Shown in pieces: positions 6,480 to 9,503 of a DNA stretch of 9,503 nt; position 1 is the first letter of the stretch; each line of letters starts with the position of its first letter. Origin of the DNA: Chloroflexi bacterium RBG_16_51_16 (GTDB lineage: Bacteria; Chloroflexota; Anaerolineae; Anaerolineales; Villigracilaceae); the NCBI GenBank assembly GCA_001796785.1, contig MGNL01000140.1:1346-10848 (forward strand), written 5' to 3'. The notes under the pieces were generated by a model. That model was not told where the DNA came from. It ran no database searches and was given only the letters and a program-made list of their open reading frames with translations. The position numbers were made by a program, and so were the translations under genes.

Positions 6480-6542
6480 GAATCACCAGATAACCTGATT
6501 TACCAGCTGAGGATTGAGGAACCTGATCAACCTGAACGCAAC
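6480..6542 (-). repeat. Intergenic gap with three copies of TCAGGTT
   Basis: The 63-nt gap before yibE/F holds three direct copies of the 7-mer TCAGGTT on the minus strand, at 6535-6529, 6526-6520 and 6498-6492. Two are preceded by A (ATCAGGTT). Two copies are 9 bp apart and the third 28 bp further on, nearly whole helical turns. No known regulator motif is recognised; it may be an operator or chance. Confidence 0.35.
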
Positions 6543-6893
6543 CTATTTTTTCAATTTGGCCGCGCGCAGGATCAGTTTGTGCAACTGCTCATTTTCCAGA
6601 TCTTTCGAGGACCTGATCTTGACATGGCGCATATTTTTTCCGGTGCCTTCGAGCAGCTTCGCCGGATGGGTCAGCTCAACGCCGCGCATGAAATACAAAT
6701 TAACATACTTTTTCTGCGGTCCTATAGAAATAAAATCCCGACCGGCGCCCAGCTGGTAGTCGATGACACCCCAGCCCTTATAAATCTTTTCCTTCGATCC
6801 AGGAACCAGTCTCTGGATCAATTTCCGAAGTTCATAAACCAGTTTTTGTGCTTCCAGGCTGTTATTTTTGATCAGCGTTTGAATCTCATCCAT
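6543..6893 (-). CDS. DUF1801 (YdhG-like) domain protein
   Basis: A 116-residue soluble protein made of one DUF1801-type domain, a small alpha/beta fold of unknown function. It shows the family layout: an N-terminal helical part VYELRKLIQRLVPGSKEKI (19-37) with the conserved Pro, then YKGWGVIDYQLG, then FISIGPQKKYVNLYFM (54-69), and a C-terminal basic helix. No membrane segment or signal peptide is seen. I chose the ATG at 6893 because AAAAGG lies 6 nt upstream and because family members start about this far before the first helix; an in-frame ATG at 6908 lacks a ribosome site. The start overlaps the transporter stop as ATGGATGA, a classic coupling arrangement. Its job in this operon is unknown. 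Confidence 0.8.
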   Translation of the reverse strand: MDEIQTLIKNNSLEAQKLVYELRKLIQRLVPGSKEKIYKGWGVIDYQLGAGRDFISIGPQKKYVNLYFMRGVELTHPAKLLEGTGKNMRHVKIRSSKDLENEQLHKLILRAAKLKK

Positions 6894-8136
6894 TTCGAAC
6901 CTTTTCATCTATTCTGCTCAGGAAATATACACTTAATAGAATACAGACACCGCCGAACATGAATAAACTCTTATAACCCCACCATGCTCCAGGTTTCGCC
7001 GCATTCAGGATATCGATCACAGGTCCTTCCAGGCGTGCCAGCGCGGCTGACCCTGCGGTGGCGATATTGGTTAAACCGAGGAATTTCCCCGCTTCTCCGG
7101 CGGGGGCCAATTTGTTAGCCAGTGCCCAATTGGATGTCAGGAAGAGACCAATCCCGGCTCCGAGGAGACTGCCGAAGACGGTCATACCCTTAATATCGAC
7201 TGCCAAAGGCATCAGGAGAATTCCCATCGCCCCCAGGATGGAACCGGCAACCAGGATCCGTTTGGCGCCAAAGCGATCCGTCAGCCAGCCTCCGATCAAT
7301 ACCAAAACGACCAGCCCGAGGGTAATCGCGGCCAGGAGATCTCCGGTCTGTTTGGGTGGGTCGGGTACGCGCAGAACATCCTGCAGGTAATACTGGGCAA
7401 ACGCCTGGACTCCATATATCCCAAGGAGGAAAACGGCTCGCTCGGCGATCAACCACCAGTAAGGCCGGTTTTCGCGAAAGTCAACCTTGAATTGATCGAA
7501 GAACGGACCCTCCGGTTTTTTCGGGATGTTCTCGGTCGATTCTTCCTTCGTTCCCAGGACAGTTATCAAACCGGAAATGGCAAGGGTTGCCATAAGAACG
7601 ATCATGATCAGAGTCGGATCCCGGGTCTCGCTGTCCATTAATCTACCGGCCAGGAGCGAGATGATGACCAGGCTGAGCATGTCCATAAAATTTTTTATTG
7701 AGGAAGCTACCCCCAGCTGATGACGAGGAACAACATCAGGTAACAGCCCTTGCAACGGACCATGGGCGATGTTGGAGGTTAACTGCAATCCAATGTAACC
7801 GATGAACAACCAAACCAATCCGCCTGCCCAGGCAAGGATGGACAGGAAGACAAAATCAAAAAGGGTGCCGATCACCATCAGGGGACGCCGCCGGCCAAAC
7901 CTTGACCTCCACTGATCGGACAGCGTTCCGGATATGGGTTGGATGATCATGGCCAGAAAAAGTCCGATGAATGTCAGCAGGCCCAGCAGAGTGTTTTTTC
8001 TTGCATCAGGAACGTAATTGAGAAGGATCGCCGGCAGGATGATTGGATGGAGTGCATTCCACATGAAGGAAATACCTACCCAGTATGCGTTCAGAGTGAC
8101 CAGCTGGACCAAAGTCTTATTTTTCACTGCCAGCAT
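6886..8136 (-). CDS. MFS transporter, SLC45/GPH-like
   Basis: A 416-residue membrane transporter with about 12 helices. The loop 2-3 motif reads GTLSDQWRSRFGRRRPLMVIG (about 70-90), and RFGRRRP is the signature shared by SLC45 sugar carriers and GPH-type cation symporters. The first half also has GPLQGLLPDVVPRHQLGVAS (126-145), the segment that in these families reads roughly A-x-L-x-D-x-x-P-x-x-x-x-G. The second half has GGWLTDRFGAKR (282-293). A central cytosolic loop (about 194-228) divides the halves. A glycoside or other small organic substrate is likely, but the sequence does not fix it. The ATG at 8136 is preferred; the TTG one codon upstream (8139) is an alternative. No clear Shine-Dalgarno site is seen. 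The gene follows the acyltransferase stop by 9 nt and overlaps the DUF1801 start by 8 nt. Confidence 0.88.
   Translation of the reverse strand: MLAVKNKTLVQLVTLNAYWVGISFMWNALHPIILPAILLNYVPDARKNTLLGLLTFIGLFLAMIIQPISGTLSDQWRSRFGRRRPLMVIGTLFDFVFLSILAWAGGLVWLFIGYIGLQLTSNIAHGPLQGLLPDVVPRHQLGVASSIKNFMDMLSLVIISLLAGRLMDSETRDPTLIMIVLMATLAISGLITVLGTKEESTENIPKKPEGPFFDQFKVDFRENRPYWWLIAERAVFLLGIYGVQAFAQYYLQDVLRVPDPPKQTGDLLAAITLGLVVLVLIGGWLTDRFGAKRILVAGSILGAMGILLMPLAVDIKGMTVFGSLLGAGIGLFLTSNWALANKLAPAGEAGKFLGLTNIATAGSAALARLEGPVIDILNAAKPGAWWGYKSLFMFGGVCILLSVYFLSRIDEKVRNG
6900..6905 (-). promoter_or_regulatory. Ribosome site deciding the DUF1801 start
   Basis: AAAAGG on the minus strand, 6 nt before the ATG at 6893 and inside the 3' end of the transporter gene. 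It favours this start over the ATG at 6908. Confidence 0.55.
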
Positions 8137-8145
8137 CAATTTAAT

Positions 8146-8913
8146 TCAGTTCCCAGAAGCAGGCATGAAGTTGCCGCGCAAAGACTGGGGGACCAGTCCT
8201 GCGATATGCTCCATAATTTGTCGGGCGGTGCTTCCATCGATCTCTGCTTGATCCTTACGAGAATCTTTGGCGATCTTAAATGCATCTCCAAAATGCACGC
8301 ATAAACTGCCATGTTCCTCATAGACACCCACGGGAATAAATTCGAGGCCTAGGTCTCCCAATAATATCGAGAACCGGCCGATGCCGGCTGGCGGATGAGT
8401 CAACGTTTGGCGAGGATTATCACCACCTTCAGGTGCCAATCCTATGATTGGAGTCCTGGATTGATGCACATAGCTCAATACCGCACGGACAGACGCAGCC
8501 CGGGTATAAACCTCTTTTTCACGGGGAGGCATGGGCGGCATGGTTGTAAATCCGAACATACCGGCGGCTCGATTGAGAATGGACCGGGATAACGGTCTTC
8601 CCAGGAACCCGTACCATTTACCGGGGACGGTCAGCTCATTTGTGATGATCCAGTGGATCTCCGCCGGAAAGGCAGCGCTGACCGCCAAGGCCAGCCATTC
8701 TGCATGGAATCCCTGGCGATGATAATGATTTACTGTCAAAACGCAAGGACTGCTTCCAAGGTTTTTGGCTTGACCCAACACGACCAATGGCGGATCCATA
8801 TGCCGGATACATTCCAGAGCCAATTGCCGGAATGACCGCCGTCTTCCCAATAATCCATCCATAATGAGACCAGGAATGATTTGAACTGGGATCCGGTATG
8901 ATGGAAGATCCAT
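8146..8913 (-). CDS. PlsC-like (lyso)phospholipid acyltransferase family protein
   Basis: A 255-residue protein whose layout matches the PlsC/LPLAT acyltransferases that move fatty acyl groups onto glycerolipids at the membrane. Seen here: VLTVNHYHRQGFHAEW (58-73) in the place of the catalytic NHx4D block; APEGGDN (160-166) in the place of the phosphate-binding PEGTR block; then GIGRFSILLGDLGLEFIPVGV (177-197) and HFGDAFKI (207-214), the usual C-terminal strands. The catalytic His is present (His63), but the position of the Asp five residues on is Gly68, so the HX4D dyad is not canonical. No membrane helix is evident. The ATG at 8913 has no Shine-Dalgarno site; the upstream bases are pyrimidine-rich (TTCTTCTCCCTCTAA). 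It follows the sulfatase by 15 nt. It could act on another acceptor or have lost activity. Family placement is fair, function uncertain. Confidence 0.72.
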   Translation of the reverse strand: MDLPSYRIPVQIIPGLIMDGLLGRRRSFRQLALECIRHMDPPLVVLGQAKNLGSSPCVLTVNHYHRQGFHAEWLALAVSAAFPAEIHWIITNELTVPGKWYGFLGRPLSRSILNRAAGMFGFTTMPPMPPREKEVYTRAASVRAVLSYVHQSRTPIIGLAPEGGDNPRQTLTHPPAGIGRFSILLGDLGLEFIPVGVYEEHGSLCVHFGDAFKIAKDSRKDQAEIDGSTARQIMEHIAGLVPQSLRGNFMPASGN

Positions 8914-8928
8914 TTAGAGGGAGAAGAA

Positions 8929-9503
8929 TTATTTCAATTGGTAGGGTTCATTCGCCAGATTAAAACGATGGAGTAATTCCGCCTGCATTGGGCCGGCGAT
9001 CTCGGGCGCTGACTCGAAAATATTGTTTAACTCTTCGGGATCGTTTTCCAGATCATAGAGCTCGAAAAGATTGTAATCTTCCCCGAGGTAATGCACCAGT
9101 TTGTAATGGTCCATCAGCATCGCTGTACTAGCCTTCAGCATGGGCGAATTGGGTGTGGTGGCTTTGGCTTCCACGGCAAAAATGCTCCGGTCAATATTTT
9201 TGTTCCCAACCAAACCGGGCAGCGGCTGACCTTCGCACCATTCGGGCACTGCTTGACCGCTAATATCCGCAATGCTCGCCACGAGGTCAACACTGCTGGT
9301 TGGTGAATGAACATCAAGCCTTTCGGTTTGCCCCGGGGAGGAAACGATCATCGGAATGTGAAGCAGGGGCTCAAATAAAGTTGGCGTGGTATGCCCCTGG
9401 ATCCCCCGCTCGAAACTCTCTCCATGATCTGCGGTCACGAAAACATAGCTGTCATCCAGGGTTCCGTCCCGCTCCAGCTCATCGATCAATCTCCCAAATT
9501 CAT
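8929..9503 (-). CDS. Sulfatase-superfamily protein (C-terminal part)
   Basis: The C-terminal 191 residues of an arylsulfatase/alkaline-phosphatase-superfamily hydrolase; the frame runs open off the right edge, so the start and the formylglycine motif (C/S-x-P-x-R) are outside. Seen here: EFGRLIDELERDGTLDDSYV, the usual helix before the metal site; VTADHGESFERG, in which Asp and His are metal ligands; then GHTTPTLFEPLLHIPMIVSS, typical of the family; and near the end LFELYDLENDPEELNNI, the standard sulfatase C-terminal 'LYDLxxDPxExxNL' motif. These enzymes cleave sulfate (or phosphate) esters using a metal ion. Whether this one is a sulfatase or a phospho-transferase cannot be told without the N-terminal motif. 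The TTG at 9489 is internal, not a start. It is the first visible gene of the run with the acyltransferase and the MFS carrier. Confidence 0.9.
   Translation of the reverse strand, partial: EFGRLIDELERDGTLDDSYVFVTADHGESFERGIQGHTTPTLFEPLLHIPMIVSSPGQTERLDVHSPTSSVDLVASIADISGQAVPEWCEGQPLPGLVGNKNIDRSIFAVEAKATTPNSPMLKASTAMLMDHYKLVHYLGEDYNLFELYDLENDPEELNNIFESAPEIAGPMQAELLHRFNLANEPYQLK

Overview
The window holds ten protein-coding genes, two of them cut by its edges, packed with short gaps; no stretch over 300 bases lacks a gene. I see no tRNA, rRNA, CRISPR array, transposase or attachment site. The gene content fits a free-living bacterium. The mix suggests Chloroflexota, perhaps Anaerolineae: an NPLK-type NadD, a C45 acyltransferase, an ECF sigma/anti-sigma pair followed by an exported bactofilin-like membrane protein, and YibE/F. 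This taxonomic guess is inference from gene style, not from a marker gene.

Plus strand, left part: the 3' end of nadD (NAD biosynthesis, 1-518), then a fosmidomycin-resistance-type MFS exporter (600-1772). These converge on a minus-strand C45-family N-terminal-nucleophile hydrolase/acyltransferase (1834-2949).

Minus strand, centre (read right to left, 5291 to 3043): a compact regulatory operon. A candidate ECF-type promoter with an overlapping dyad precedes an ECF sigma factor with a GTG start. This overlaps a three-helix anti-sigma factor with a zinc-binding HxxxCxxC motif. The anti-sigma stop codon lies 2 nt before the start of a secreted/membrane protein with five beta-solenoid repeats and several C-terminal membrane helices. 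A hairpin with a T-run closes the operon. The three genes have strong Shine-Dalgarno sites and overlapping or nearly abutting ends, so they look translationally coupled. The likely theme is envelope sensing and maintenance, and this is the most interesting part of the window.

Minus strand, right part (9503 to 5331): a colinear run of a sulfatase-superfamily C-terminal part, a PlsC-like acyltransferase without the usual catalytic Asp, an SLC45/GPH-like MFS transporter, a small DUF1801 protein whose start overlaps the transporter stop, and a YibE/F membrane protein. Gaps are 15 nt, 9 nt, an 8-nt overlap and 63 nt, so at least the first four are probably co-transcribed. The 63-nt gap before yibE/F carries three copies of a 7-bp direct repeat.
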